64,000 bases of DNA from assembly GCF_000231115.1 (NCBI RefSeq), contig NW_006889834.1, positions 193,069-257,068 on the forward strand, in the 5' to 3' direction. The position numbers and the translations under genes were made by a program. Positions 1-9,834 of this stretch are shown here, one piece after another. The DNA comes from Vittaforma corneae ATCC 50505 (taxonomy: Eukaryota; Microsporidia; Nosematidae). A model generated the notes under the pieces. It was not told where the DNA came from, did not search any database, and saw nothing but the letters and a program-made list of their open reading frames with translations. Within the stretch, counting starts at the first letter, position 1. Each line of letters starts with the position of its first letter.

Positions 1-124
1 ACAGCATAATTAAATAAACTGGCCACAACCTATCTGGTCCTGGCAAAATCGAGAAATAATTAGAAACTAATTAATGAGATGTTTGACAGGTATTATGTAA
101 AGAAAAATTTTTAAGGAGTGTTCA

Positions 125-1621
125 ATGGGAAAAATCTTGGAAAAAAACAAAAATGAGAAGTTGAAAAGAATAACAAATATGGTGTTCTATACTGAAACAT
201 TGAGGCTAATCAAGTTTTACCTGCACAGCTTTTCTTTTGATACATCGGCTAAATCTCTTCAACACTTTGCGGATTTGCAAAGTAAAAAAGGAGATCAGAA
301 AGATCATGGCGGTTTAGCTGGGGAAACATCAGTATTCAATGCCGGATGTACAGAAAACCGCAGTAGAGGCAGGTCTTCTGGTGACAGCAGCTCTGTGGAG
401 TACAATGACATTAGAACGAGCGGCATTCATGTACGTTGTGATGATCAAAAATGTTTATTTCTTGAGGAAATGCGAATATTAATACTGTCGCTCATACCAA
501 CCGTTGAAAAGAGATCTAGAGAATCTCTGCAAAGGTACCACCTGTTTGTACACTTAATCGAATTGTCGCTGGACTGTCAAAAGTCAAAATATCAAAAGGT
601 TAGCGAGTTTTTAAATGCCAATTTTGCCTTAGATGCAGACGACATTATTGGGCATGCGTGCAGAGGAAACTACGGCACACTCATAAACATAAATCCAGAG
701 CTGGGGCCTGCAGTGGAGGAGTTGAGTATGCATAGAGAAAGGGCTCTGAGCAATAAAGAGATTCAGGAACTGCAGAGCAAGTATAAAATTCCAAAATTTT
801 TAATGAAGATATTAACCGGAAAATTTAGAGATTTTAAAAACAGTTTAGAAGAAGATTGTTATTTTCTGTTGCATGGCCTACGAACGTGTTCTTCCAACGT
901 GTTTTTGAAAATATTTGATGGTGATATGCAGGCTCTATCTTCCCAGGAACATAGTTTTACAAAACTAATGTTTCTGCTGATCTATCCTAATTCTGACTTA
1001 AGAACCTTTGAGAGGTGTTTTGAAGATCTGTTTTTCGAAACATTTGATGACGACTATCTTATTGGATTGGACTTTCTCGCCTTCTCTCGAAAGTGCCAAT
1101 TTTATTTCGATTATTTGATTCAAAATATTCCCTTGAACTGTGTCACTGTCGAGAGTCTAGTCAGGTTTGCCACCAAGAATGGCTTAAGGAAGGAGCCAAT
1201 AATTGAGAAGTTTGGATGCTTGCTGCAGGACCAAAAGGAGTATGATCAGCTGTGTAGATTTATTTTAAATAACAAAATGAAGGGCTTTAAGTATAAAAAG
1301 GACTTTTTGGAGTACTTTATTGATAATTTTGATCGATTCAGATTTTTCATATCAGATGAAATGGCGGAAGACAGGTCCATACAGTTTATATCAAGTATGA
1401 GCAATATTGACTTCGTTGACGAAACGTCTCTACGAGACATGTTTATTTCTGAACACTTCTTTTGGTTTATTGATAAAATTATGAGCTCCCTGTCAGTGCG
1501 AACTGATTTGAGCGAGAAGGTGATATTAGACCTGATAAATACACTTTTTGAGCATGAGAATCGATTTAGAATGCCCTTGAAAGAGTATAAATCCATTTTA
1601 GCCAAGAAGCTCATCAGGTGA
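125..1621 (+). CDS. LisH-like helical protein, function unknown
   Basis: A 498-residue soluble, helix-rich protein that I do not recognise as a named family. Residues about 22-48 (ETLRLIKFYL followed by TSAKSLQ) resemble a LisH dimerisation motif, in which L-x2-LI-x2-YL is followed by TA-x-SL. LisH motifs usually sit near the N-terminus, so the start could equally be the ATG at 179 (residue 19). Neither ATG has the CCC signal seen before most genes here. The rest is a predicted helical repeat with many Phe and Leu residues, perhaps a scaffold of the CTLH/RanBPM or nucleoporin kind, but this is inference only. The end at 1621 is followed by an AT-rich spacer. Confidence 0.75.
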   Translation: MGKILEKNKNEKLKRITNMVFYTETLRLIKFYLHSFSFDTSAKSLQHFADLQSKKGDQKDHGGLAGETSVFNAGCTENRSRGRSSGDSSSVEYNDIRTSGIHVRCDDQKCLFLEEMRILILSLIPTVEKRSRESLQRYHLFVHLIELSLDCQKSKYQKVSEFLNANFALDADDIIGHACRGNYGTLININPELGPAVEELSMHRERALSNKEIQELQSKYKIPKFLMKILTGKFRDFKNSLEEDCYFLLHGLRTCSSNVFLKIFDGDMQALSSQEHSFTKLMFLLIYPNSDLRTFERCFEDLFFETFDDDYLIGLDFLAFSRKCQFYFDYLIQNIPLNCVTVESLVRFATKNGLRKEPIIEKFGCLLQDQKEYDQLCRFILNNKMKGFKYKKDFLEYFIDNFDRFRFFISDEMAEDRSIQFISSMSNIDFVDETSLRDMFISEHFFWFIDKIMSSLSVRTDLSEKVILDLINTLFEHENRFRMPLKEYKSILAKKLIR

Positions 1622-1849
1622 ATGCAAGTTTTAAATATTCTCGAATATGTCGCATTTATTGATACTGCTTACAGTTAATAAATTATCTACAACTGAGAAC
1701 GTGTTGATTTATTTGTAGTGGTGTGTTTTAGACATAGAAACTTCTTATCTCTCCGCCTTTAAGTGCTAGCTATACATATACATTTTATATCTAGTGCAGT
1801 CTATTTTGATTGCTTATTCTATTGTTTCTCAACAAAGATTTCTACCCCA

Positions 1850-2468
1850 ATGATTGACGATCCCGTTTCAACAGGAACAACAATCATGGCTCTGAGGTAC
1901 AGAGATGGGGTGCTGGTGGCTGCCGACAGTAGAACATCAAGTGGAGCATATGTAGTGTCCAGAATAACAAACAAGCTTCACCAGGTTTCCGAAAATATCA
2001 TCTTTTGCGTCAGTGGGTCAGCTGCAGACACACAAAGAATCAAGAGAATAGTGCAAAGCGAAGTTAACAAGCTTAGTCTGATTGAGAATAAACCGCCCTC
2101 GGTAGACAAAGCGGCAAACATGGTCAGCAAGATTATCTATGAGAACAAGGACAACATGACCGCAGCCATAATCATTGCTGGATTTGATACAACATCAAAG
2201 ATAAACAAGGTAGAACATCTGCGGAACCATTGAAACGGATTTAGACATTGTGATTGGAGGTAGTGGATCGGCGTTTATTACAGGATATTGTGAGGCGCAT
2301 TTCAAACCAAACATGGAGCTGAATGAGGCTATTGACTTTGCCAAAACGGCAATTGGGCTGGCTATTAGAGCCGATAGTGCATCAGGTGGTGTTATAAGAC
2401 TTGCAACCATTACGAAAGACAAAATAGCAAAGTATTTTGTTCCGGGGGACAGCATTTTAGCCAAATAA
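1850..2468 (+). CDS. PRE3: 20S proteasome subunit beta1 (Pre3/PSMB6), frame broken
   Basis: Catalytic beta1 (caspase-like) subunit of the 20S proteasome core. The start is set at 1850 because CTACCCCA precedes this ATG. That leaves a 9-residue propeptide ending VSTG, then the nucleophile Thr (TTIMA, Thr10 of the precursor). Seen motifs: DSRTSSGAYV, SGSAADTQ, ENKDNMTA and, after the break, GGSGSAF, GYC and SGGVIRL, all beta1 signatures. The frame runs into TGA at 2231. The rest continues in the +1 frame, and the shift must lie in 2211-2233. Conservation (a Gly-containing CGTI before the GSGS strand) favours a shift before about 2220. There is no A or T run in this zone, and no GT-AG intron restores the frame. 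Either a consensus error or a real frameshift. Confidence 0.9.
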
Positions 2469-2670
2469 ACAAGTGTTATTACTTGTAATTTCGAAATATG
2501 AATACGCATTATTCTTGTAATCTAAACCAACGGTATACTATTTTTGATAATTTAATGTGGATGGCTAAGAAATTGTGCAGATAACGCAAATGCTTAGTTA
2601 ATAAGGATCACATCTAATCTACTTTAATTTTCACTGTGGTGAATTATGCCCGTCTGGGATTTTGCTATCC

Positions 2671-3213
2671 CTAAAGCACCTCTTCGTTTTTATTATTTTC
2701 ATCAGCCAATTCATCCTCTTCGTAGTAATTGTGCTCATAATCATTTCCTGTCTCTAAACTACCGTGCTCAGAGCTATCATTGCAAACGCCATCATTGTTG
2801 TTGTCCTCATCACCCATATCATTAAAAATTACATTTGTATCTATTCCTGGGCATGTTTCGCGACTCCTCTGAAGTTCTGGACTCATGATTTCGATATTTA
2901 TGGTTTTTTGAATATCCTGTCTAGAAATAGCCGAAAGATACTTGTCTGTGTATCTTTCAATCTCTCTCGGTACGAAAGTGTTCAGAGAAAGAGACCTTAG
3001 TTCTTGTTTGATTTTGTTTTCCATTTGTATTTGTGCCTGCGGCTGTATTGGATAGTTGAAGTTTAGAAGATCGTCTTCGGTCATGTCTGTAAAAATTTTC
3101 AGGATTTGAGGAAATGCAAATCTTTTAAGAAGCAATGGGCCCGCAATTTTAAACGGCTTACGCCTGTGAAGCCCTTCAACAAGCACTAGAGATCTGTTAA
3201 TTGAAGTCAGCAT
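2671..3213 (-). CDS. Hypothetical protein with acidic C-terminal tail
   Basis: A 180-residue protein that I cannot assign. The first 100 residues are mixed hydrophobic and basic (HRRKPFKIAGPLLLKRF). The last 60 are strongly acidic and Asn-rich (clusters such as DEDNNND and YYEEDELADE), typical of nuclear or nucleolar chaperone-like tails. No CCC signal precedes the ATG. An upstream ATG, followed by one surplus T in a TTTT run, could extend the N-terminus by about a dozen residues, the same break pattern seen elsewhere, but there is no homology to support this. It lies convergent with PRE3 and divergent from GCN5. Confidence 0.7.
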   Translation of the reverse strand: MLTSINRSLVLVEGLHRRKPFKIAGPLLLKRFAFPQILKIFTDMTEDDLLNFNYPIQPQAQIQMENKIKQELRSLSLNTFVPREIERYTDKYLSAISRQDIQKTINIEIMSPELQRSRETCPGIDTNVIFNDMGDEDNNNDGVCNDSSEHGSLETGNDYEHNYYEEDELADENNKNEEVL

Positions 3214-3391
3214 TAAAGCAATCGGTGAAAATTAGATGGACTTGGTGCATTTTTACCGAAATGTCTATGTGCTAAATGTACTGTGAGAACACCGAGAAAG
3301 TAGCGCAAATGGGCTTTTGCACTTTGAAAACATTGGAGTGATATATTCATGCTTCTTCAATGTTTTTATCTTTCACAAAATTTTTGGCCGA

Positions 3392-4741
3392 ATGGATTTG
3401 TTCGATGAAAAAAATTTAGAAAAGCTCAACAAAGACAATGCAAAGTTCAAGGACTTCTCGAGTGGCAAGCTCAACATCCAAGTATTCAGCTCTGCAGACC
3501 CCGCAACATCCTACGACTCTCTCTTGCATGTTAAGTATCTCTTTCAGAGAATGCTTCCAAAAATGCCAAGAGATTACATTCTACGACAAGTGTTTGATGA
3601 AAACCAGCGCTGCATGACCTTAAACGAGAGAATAGAGGGCAAGGTTAATGTATTCAGAATTATCGGAGCCATTCTATTCAGACCATGCTTTGAGAGATGT
3701 CTAGTGGAAATTGTATTTCTAGCTGTTGATTCAGAATATCACGTAAGTGGATATGGCACATTTCTGTTCAACTGTTTTAAAGAAATTTGCAAGCTACAAT
3801 ATTCAGCATTTTTCAAGCTTGGAAGCCTGTTCCAAAGTAAGAACATAATTGTCACCGATCTGTCAATATTTGATCACTTAGATTCCATCGATATTTCTCA
3901 ACTAGAATTTCAAAATTCAGTTTCTGTTGAAAATAAATATGAAACGCACGAAGAAGTTAAAAGATTGAAGGTTTCCGACGATGCAACTCACCATCAACAT
4001 GATAATACCGACATATTGGCCAATATACAGGCCAATGATAGATACACAAACGATAAAAATCTTTATTTACTAACATATGCTGACAATTCAGCAATTGGGT
4101 TTTTCAAAAAACAGGGCTTCACGCTTCACCCAAGATCCACCCAGTGGGCTGGCTATGTCAAAGATTACGAGGGTGGAACATTAATGGAGTGCAAGGTTCA
4201 CAAAATGGTTAACTATTTGAGAAAAAGAGAGCTAGTAAAGCAAGCAAGAGACATAGTATTTGATAAGATGAGAAAAGTCAATGACTTTCATATTTTAAGA
4301 AAGAGCTCTGAAAGAGAAGAGATTAAAAAGCAAAGAGAAGCACATGCTCCAGATAGAACATGGGCAATGAGAACTAAAGAGGAGTTTCTATCCGACTTTT
4401 TGTATTTCATTGTTTGCTCGTTGCAAAGTCACCCGTCTTCCTGGCCTTTTCTTGAGCCAGTTTCTGAGAAAGATGTGCCCGATTATTTTGAGGTTATCAA
4501 GCATCCCATGGACTTGAGTCTGATTATGAGAAAACTAAAGGGCGGCATGTATTTTACGCTTAAGGATTTCGCACTAGATGTTTGTCTTATGTGCAATAAC
4601 TGCTTTTCATATAACGGGCCTGATACGCAGTATTACAAATGCGCTGAAAATATCAAGAAATACTTTGAAAGTCTAATTAAAAGCTATGCATCAGCCATTT
4701 TACACTGGGGATTTGATGTGGTGTTTGGTGATTTTAAATAA
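3392..4741 (+). CDS. GCN5: Histone acetyltransferase GCN5 with bromodomain
   Basis: Nuclear lysine acetyltransferase, catalytic subunit of SAGA-type complexes. With the start at 3392 it has 449 residues. The HAT domain begins at about residue 54 (LPKMPRDYI). The general base Glu is about E106 in VEIVFLAV. The acetyl-CoA loop is YHVSGYGT (about 116-123), followed by the strand and helix LYLLTYADNSAIGFFKKQGF and then YVKDYEGGTLMEC. A bromodomain occupies about 345-445 (WPFLEPV, VPDYFEVIKHPMDL, CNNCFSYN). Oddity: about 86 polar residues (137-222) are inserted between acetyl-CoA helix and the next strand, where yeast and human GCN5 have almost none. The inserted segment is in frame and not an obvious intron. 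The stop overlaps TAAATAAA. Confidence 0.95.
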   Translation: MDLFDEKNLEKLNKDNAKFKDFSSGKLNIQVFSSADPATSYDSLLHVKYLFQRMLPKMPRDYILRQVFDENQRCMTLNERIEGKVNVFRIIGAILFRPCFERCLVEIVFLAVDSEYHVSGYGTFLFNCFKEICKLQYSAFFKLGSLFQSKNIIVTDLSIFDHLDSIDISQLEFQNSVSVENKYETHEEVKRLKVSDDATHHQHDNTDILANIQANDRYTNDKNLYLLTYADNSAIGFFKKQGFTLHPRSTQWAGYVKDYEGGTLMECKVHKMVNYLRKRELVKQARDIVFDKMRKVNDFHILRKSSEREEIKKQREAHAPDRTWAMRTKEEFLSDFLYFIVCSLQSHPSSWPFLEPVSEKDVPDYFEVIKHPMDLSLIMRKLKGGMYFTLKDFALDVCLMCNNCFSYNGPDTQYYKCAENIKKYFESLIKSYASAILHWGFDVVFGDFK

Positions 4742-4886
4742 ATATTGTATTCTTTGTTTCTTCTGCCATCAGCTCATTAATATTTTGACTTTCTATGTGT
4801 TTGGACCCATCAGCAGACAAGCTTACTTCAGCATTGCTATGCTACCTAGCTAATCTCTTTTGTTGAGCTTCAATTCTACCCTTGCA

Positions 4887-6086
4887 ATGAGTCTGGAGAA
4901 ACTAAGAGAATTAGATCCAAACGTGGACAAAATGAGTTTGGAGGAAATATCAGAGCGAACCAAGATGATCAACAGTGAAATACGATTACTACAGAATGAA
5001 ATTAATAGTATCAAAAATGAGATTCACAACAAGTCTACAATGGTTGCAGAGAATATGTCTAAGATCAAGCTTAACAAAATTTTACCATTTTTGGTTGGGA
5101 ATGTTGTTGAGATTTTCGATAACCACAGTGGTGTTATTTTAACTTCAACCAGGCAGTATTCATATCTGTCAAACCTGGGGTTGGTTCCGACCGAAGATCT
5201 TTCAGCTGGAGACTCTGTTGCGCTTCACAAGGAGACTAACATTGTTTTTGAAAAGCTGCCACCCACATACGATAACAAGGTCTTAGCAATGGAATTGGAT
5301 GTAAAGCCAGATGAAACATATGAGGACATTGGTGGCTTGGACAGGCAAATTGAGGAGTTGAATGAGGCGATTGTGCTTCCGCTTATGTATCCGGAAAGAT
5401 TCAAAAGGCTGAATATTACACCGCCCAAAGGCGTGCTGATGTACGGGCCACCAGGCACAGGAAAGACTTTGATGGCTAGAGCATGTGCTGCGAAGACCAG
5501 TGCTTCTTTCCTCAAGCTGGCCGGGCCACAGCTTGTTCAAATGTACATTGGCGATGGTGCTAGACTTGTGAGGGATGCCTTTGCTCTTGCCAGATCTAAA
5601 AAGCCATGCATAATTTTTATTGACGAAATCGATGCTATCGGTATTAAGAGATCAGCATCAGATAAAACCGGTGACAGAGAAGTTCAGAGGACTATGCTTG
5701 AGTTACTGAATGAACTCGATGGATTCACTGTGCACGATGATATTAAAATTATTGCAGCAACCAATCGAGTAGATATTCTTGATCCAGCATTGCTTAGATC
5801 TGGGCGCTTGGATAGAAAAATAGAGTTTCCACTTCCAAATGTTGAAGGCAGAAAGCGGATTTTACAGATACATGCAAGAAAAATGACGGTGGGTCCCAAT
5901 GTTAATTTTGATGAGCTTGCAAGATCAACCGAGGGATTTAATGGTGCGCAGTGCAAGGCTGTATGCGTTGAGGCAGGTATGGCAGCTATCCGAAAGAGCA
6001 AGAATGAAATTGGGCACAATGAGTTTATCCAGGGAATATCTGAGGTCATGTCTAAGAAGAAGTCTAGTGTTGTATATTTCACTTAA
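4887..6086 (+). CDS. RPT5: 26S proteasome regulatory ATPase Rpt5
   Basis: AAA+ ATPase of the 19S base that unfolds substrates and opens the 20S gate. The start at 4887 (MSLEKL) is preceded by CTACCCTTGCA; an upstream in-frame codon at 4860 is not an ATG. The order is an N-terminal coiled coil (about 15-65), an OB fold, then the AAA domain with Walker A GPPGTGKT, Walker [12 protein letters not shown], sensor AATNRVD and arginine finger region [10 protein letters not shown]. The match to Rpt5 runs throughout ([23 protein letters not shown]-like NGAQCKAV). The C-terminus is VYFT, a variant of the HbYX gate-opening tail with Phe in the penultimate position. PRE3 and RPN7 of the same machine are also in this window. 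Confidence 0.96.
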   Translation: MSLEKLRELDPNVDKMSLEEISERTKMINSEIRLLQNEINSIKNEIHNKSTMVAENMSKIKLNKILPFLVGNVVEIFDNHSGVILTSTRQYSYLSNLGLVPTEDLSAGDSVALHKETNIVFEKLPPTYDNKVLAMELDVKPDETYEDIGGLDRQIEELNEAIVLPLMYPERFKRLNITPPKGVLMYGPPGTGKTLMARACAAKTSASFLKLAGPQLVQMYIGDGARLVRDAFALARSKKPCIIFIDEIDAIGIKRSASDKTGDREVQRTMLELLNELDGFTVHDDIKIIAATNRVDILDPALLRSGRLDRKIEFPLPNVEGRKRILQIHARKMTVGPNVNFDELARSTEGFNGAQCKAVCVEAGMAAIRKSKNEIGHNEFIQGISEVMSKKKSSVVYFT

Positions 6087-6326
6087 TAAATCCATTTTAG
6101 AGACTGGTATTGTGTTTGTGACTTGTGGCTGCTTTGCATTTTGCAAAATCAGTTCTATACTAATGTTCTGATTCACTTTACTATAAATTCTTTTATGGCT
6201 GGCAAGCATATTGAAGCTGTTTTAGATATTTCAGCATGGTAATATTTGAATCTTTTTTACTGTTTTGAAAAATTGCATTGATCTGTTTCAGTTTTGATAA
6301 AAACAATCTCGACAACAAACAACATT

Positions 6327-7586
6327 ATGGGCAGTAAGACTAGGATACTGGTCTATGCTGGATTGGCACTACTCTCAATATACTTTACCTATGATCTCCC
6401 AGGTTCTTTAAATTTTGCACTCAACTTTGGGGCAGGAACTGATGAAACAAAAATCAGTCTTTTATACTCCTTCTACGCAATCCCAAACATCGTTTTGCCC
6501 TACTTCTTCAGCTATCTTGCGAGCTGCTCAAAACACGGACTACTGTGTTTGCTTTCAGTCTTTGTCCTATTGGGTCAGTTAACCTTCACCCTGGGAATAT
6601 ACCTAAATCAATTTTCAATAATGCTTATCGGACGCATGTTGCTAGGAATCGGAGGCGAGTCGTATTCTGTTGCACAAAATAAGATAATTATGGAGGAGTT
6701 TAAAATCAATGAATTGACAGGCATAATGGCGTTCTATAATTCATGTGGTAAAATTGGAACAATATTGACATTTCTGCTAACTCCTGTTATTGCTAGCTAT
6801 TTTGGTGCCTTGGCGGCTAGTGGGTTTGCATTGGTTTTGGTGTTTTTTGGTTGCTTTTCATCATACAACAGTTATGCCAGTTATAAGAAGATTGGACTGG
6901 TGCCAAGCCCTACTGAGTGTCCATCAATCGACGCAGAAGATGTTGTTGATGAAAATGTTGCTATGGTTCAATGGAGAAGTCCAGGAAGAGGAGCAAGTGG
7001 CTGGGTTTGCTGGCCGTTCAAGCTGTTAGTGTTCATTTGCTTTATTTTTGGATGTGTTTGGTCACCATTCTACAATATTGCACCGATGATGTTCCACAAA
7101 AGATATAAAATGGGTATAAACACTTCAAGCTATACTGTTGGCATTATTGAGGGCATTTCACTTGGGATTCTCTTCGCGGTTAGTCCAGTTGTAGGAAAAA
7201 TAGGAAACAAACTTAACCTTGTAGTCCTAGGCTGCTTAATATTGATTATCGCGCATTTAGACATCGTTCTTTGCAGTGTAAATCCGCTTCGAGCTATTTT
7301 ATTGCTAGGGATTGCCTCACCTCTTATATCATTTTATTGGTCATGTCTGCCCAGGCTCGTTCCTGAGAACAAGCTATCTTCTGCATTTGCCATACTTTTC
7401 TGTGCAACTAACCTTGCCTTTGTTATTTCACCATTGTGCGTGGCATTTCTTTCAATTAAAAACACAACGTACTTGTTGGTTGAAATTTATTTAATTATAC
7501 TTTCGTGCATGTCTTTGATCGCCCTGCTGATATTACTTTTCTTCAACGGTAAATACGATCTGAAATTGAATGATGTAATAGGTTGA
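6327..7586 (+). CDS. Major facilitator transporter, MFSD1-like
   Basis: A polytopic carrier with about 12 predicted membrane helices in 419 residues. The stretch GRMLLGIGGESYSVAQNK resembles the fourth to fifth helix signature of MFSD1, a lysosomal dipeptide exporter family, and the N-terminal YFTYDLPGSLN also fits. A hydrophilic central loop (about 190-230, ECPSIDAEDVVDE) separates the two halves. The substrate is unknown; dipeptide or amino-acid exchange is inferred from family membership only. I set the start at the ATG at 6327, because the frame opens with a non-ATG codon at 6294. No CCC signal is present. Import carriers of this kind suit an obligate intracellular parasite. Confidence 0.85.
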   Translation: MGSKTRILVYAGLALLSIYFTYDLPGSLNFALNFGAGTDETKISLLYSFYAIPNIVLPYFFSYLASCSKHGLLCLLSVFVLLGQLTFTLGIYLNQFSIMLIGRMLLGIGGESYSVAQNKIIMEEFKINELTGIMAFYNSCGKIGTILTFLLTPVIASYFGALAASGFALVLVFFGCFSSYNSYASYKKIGLVPSPTECPSIDAEDVVDENVAMVQWRSPGRGASGWVCWPFKLLVFICFIFGCVWSPFYNIAPMMFHKRYKMGINTSSYTVGIIEGISLGILFAVSPVVGKIGNKLNLVVLGCLILIIAHLDIVLCSVNPLRAILLLGIASPLISFYWSCLPRLVPENKLSSAFAILFCATNLAFVISPLCVAFLSIKNTTYLLVEIYLIILSCMSLIALLILLFFNGKYDLKLNDVIG

Positions 7587-7739
7587 TGTGGGAGCAAAAA
7601 ATTGAAGTTGTTCAATGAAAATGCCAAACATAGTTAAGTTTTAGATACTGGTGCAATCTTACAGTCAACACAGACTTTAAAACTAGGCTCGAAATATCAT
7701 CAGCCAGCTGCATCCAAGGTATAAAATTTTTATTGAAAA

Positions 7740-9506
7740 TTAAAGAGCATTGAATACCCTCCTCATAGAGTCTCTATTCATCACCGTTTTGTACTTCTTC
7801 TTATCTTGGATAGAAAGAACAACATAGATAATTATAAACGCAAACAGAACAACAAATAATGAGACAACGGTCTGATTATAGTATCTATTTGTAAAGAAGC
7901 TTTGAATATTCCAGTCTCTTTGATCAAATGTGAAAACAGCAAATGTATTAGGCACCAGGAATGTTGGAGCATCATATTGGTTTTTGTTTTCATCACTGCC
8001 TGGCACTTTCAGCGTAAAGTGGTTGATAAACAGATTTGTCTGCTCAAGACCAACGAATACCTTGTGTCTTTGTAGAGATGGATATGAAGATTGGAACGAT
8101 AGACTAGTTTTAATGATCTTCTCTTCATTTTCATAAACCAAAACAAAGCAGGCGCCTGGAATGAAGTTGGTCTGGCTGTCTGCAATGCTCAGTGGAAGAA
8201 GATAGATCCCAGTCATTTCTAAATTGTGATCGGAATTAATAAGCTTAAAGGAATATGATCCATCGCCATCAACAGAAATAGTGTTTACCATTAATTGCTC
8301 AATACCCTTGTCTTCACAATCAAAAACTGTTAGTCCAACAACAAATCCAAGCTTTTGATCATTTTCCCACTCCGGATTGTCTATTTTAAAGTTAAACCTC
8401 CCTTCGGCTCTATCAAACTCGATCACTTGAATGATTGAGTTGGCAGGTTTATTTTTCTGTGCATCAATCTCATCTGTGACAATATAGACACTTTTAATGC
8501 CCTTTCCAAATGGATCGTACAGGAACATTCCACGTGGTATTCCATCTTCAGAGAGTATTATCTTGCGAGACTGTACATTGCTCTTTGTATCTGCTAGAAT
8601 CTCTTTGAGGGGATACACAATCTTTGAAGCATTGTGATATACTTCAAGATTCTCTGCTTCCCTATAGAACTCCTTAAGCCGCTGCAGGTCTTTCAGGGCA
8701 TTATCAGGCTCATCTTTGTAACTAATATTCTTGTAAAGATTCAGAGTGTACTCATTGCCTTTCCTAGAAATGAAAAGCATATCAGGCCTCGTTTTGCTAG
8801 CCATTTCTGTGAACATAATTGGACCAATCTCATCTTCGTCTATTTCCATGGTTTGAATTTCTTCGAATTCAAATTTAAAAGACTTTTTGTCGTCAAGACT
8901 TGTTGTGAACTTAAGTTGCAATATCAAAATGGCATTCTTGCCGTCTTTTTTAGTGTGTAGTACCAAGTCTGCATTCATATCACTTGTAACATCTAAATAG
9001 CTGCTTGTATGGACACCAATAGGAACACTGGACGGCTTTAATGAGCCCAGTTCTACAAACTCCGATTCATTCTGGATTTCTCCGTAGACAAGCTTACTAC
9101 CATTAGTGAACAAAATAACTGGTTTGAGATTCTTTGGATTTGTGATTATCATTGGAGTGGAATTTGAGGTAAATACAGGGGTGCTTGGAATATCTTCGCT
9201 TTCAAAATCACACAGATAATTGTCAAAAACTGTGGGCATGTCGTCCCTTTTTACTGTGACGAGTATTGGAAATGGCTTGCTGTTAAATCCCTGAGAAATG
9301 ATGTTCACTATCCGTTCTCCTAATTCTTTTGTGTTGATTTTCTTAACTTCTGCAGCCTTTTGAGACTCTGATGTCTCTATCAGAGCGATATTATTATTTC
9401 TATCCAGTGCAATCAGCTTCTGGTGCTCGTCGTCTGTAGTAAACGCATGTGAAAATAGCCGATATCCCTCAAGTAGTACTTTAACTCCAACATTCTCAAG
9501 TCTCAT
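7740..9506 (-). CDS. TIP/ITFG1-like FG-GAP membrane protein
   Basis: A 588-residue type I membrane protein related to T-cell immunomodulatory protein/ITFG1, a conserved integrin-alpha-like beta-propeller protein of eukaryotes. Degenerate FG-GAP-like units show D-rich strands (DVTSDMNADL, FDCEDKGIEQL). The C-terminal third matches TIP best: a segment with VGLEQTNLFI, the VPNTFAVFTF strand, then one membrane helix (VVSLFVVLFAFIIIYVVL) and a basic cytoplasmic tail. The start has CCCC 4 bases upstream (AGCCCCTAA-ATG), yet the N-terminus (MRLENVGVKV) is not a clear signal peptide, which is odd for a membrane-anchored ectodomain protein. The role in microsporidia is unknown. Confidence 0.8.
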   Translation of the reverse strand: MRLENVGVKVLLEGYRLFSHAFTTDDEHQKLIALDRNNNIALIETSESQKAAEVKKINTKELGERIVNIISQGFNSKPFPILVTVKRDDMPTVFDNYLCDFESEDIPSTPVFTSNSTPMIITNPKNLKPVILFTNGSKLVYGEIQNESEFVELGSLKPSSVPIGVHTSSYLDVTSDMNADLVLHTKKDGKNAILILQLKFTTSLDDKKSFKFEFEEIQTMEIDEDEIGPIMFTEMASKTRPDMLFISRKGNEYTLNLYKNISYKDEPDNALKDLQRLKEFYREAENLEVYHNASKIVYPLKEILADTKSNVQSRKIILSEDGIPRGMFLYDPFGKGIKSVYIVTDEIDAQKNKPANSIIQVIEFDRAEGRFNFKIDNPEWENDQKLGFVVGLTVFDCEDKGIEQLMVNTISVDGDGSYSFKLINSDHNLEMTGIYLLPLSIADSQTNFIPGACFVLVYENEEKIIKTSLSFQSSYPSLQRHKVFVGLEQTNLFINHFTLKVPGSDENKNQYDAPTFLVPNTFAVFTFDQRDWNIQSFFTNRYYNQTVVSLFVVLFAFIIIYVVLSIQDKKKYKTVMNRDSMRRVFNAL

Positions 9507-9834
9507 TTAGGGGCTTGAAACAAGGAGTTAGAAAATGAGATGATTGGAGTAATGCGGAATTCCATTGGCTAATAATGACAATATAAGACAAATAGGAGTA
9601 AACTTGCTGTACTCTGTGGGTACTGCACAGGTAGATGCAGGAGACTATAAGAATTAGTAATAAACAATGCTATTCTAGTAGACTTTCGTTGCTAATTCAC
9701 ATTTGTTTGTATTTTAGAGATACCCATGCTTATATAACAAATAAATAACGTTATAAGTACAATCAAGCATTTAAACAGATTTTGGAAGTGTACATGCTCC
9801 AAACAAACGTGTCGAGTATATTATGTCTTGCGAT

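Noticed and set aside
2210..2258. GT-AG intron explaining the PRE3 break
   Set aside because: Removing 2210-2244 gives an immediate TGA, and no nearby AG restores the downstream frame phase.
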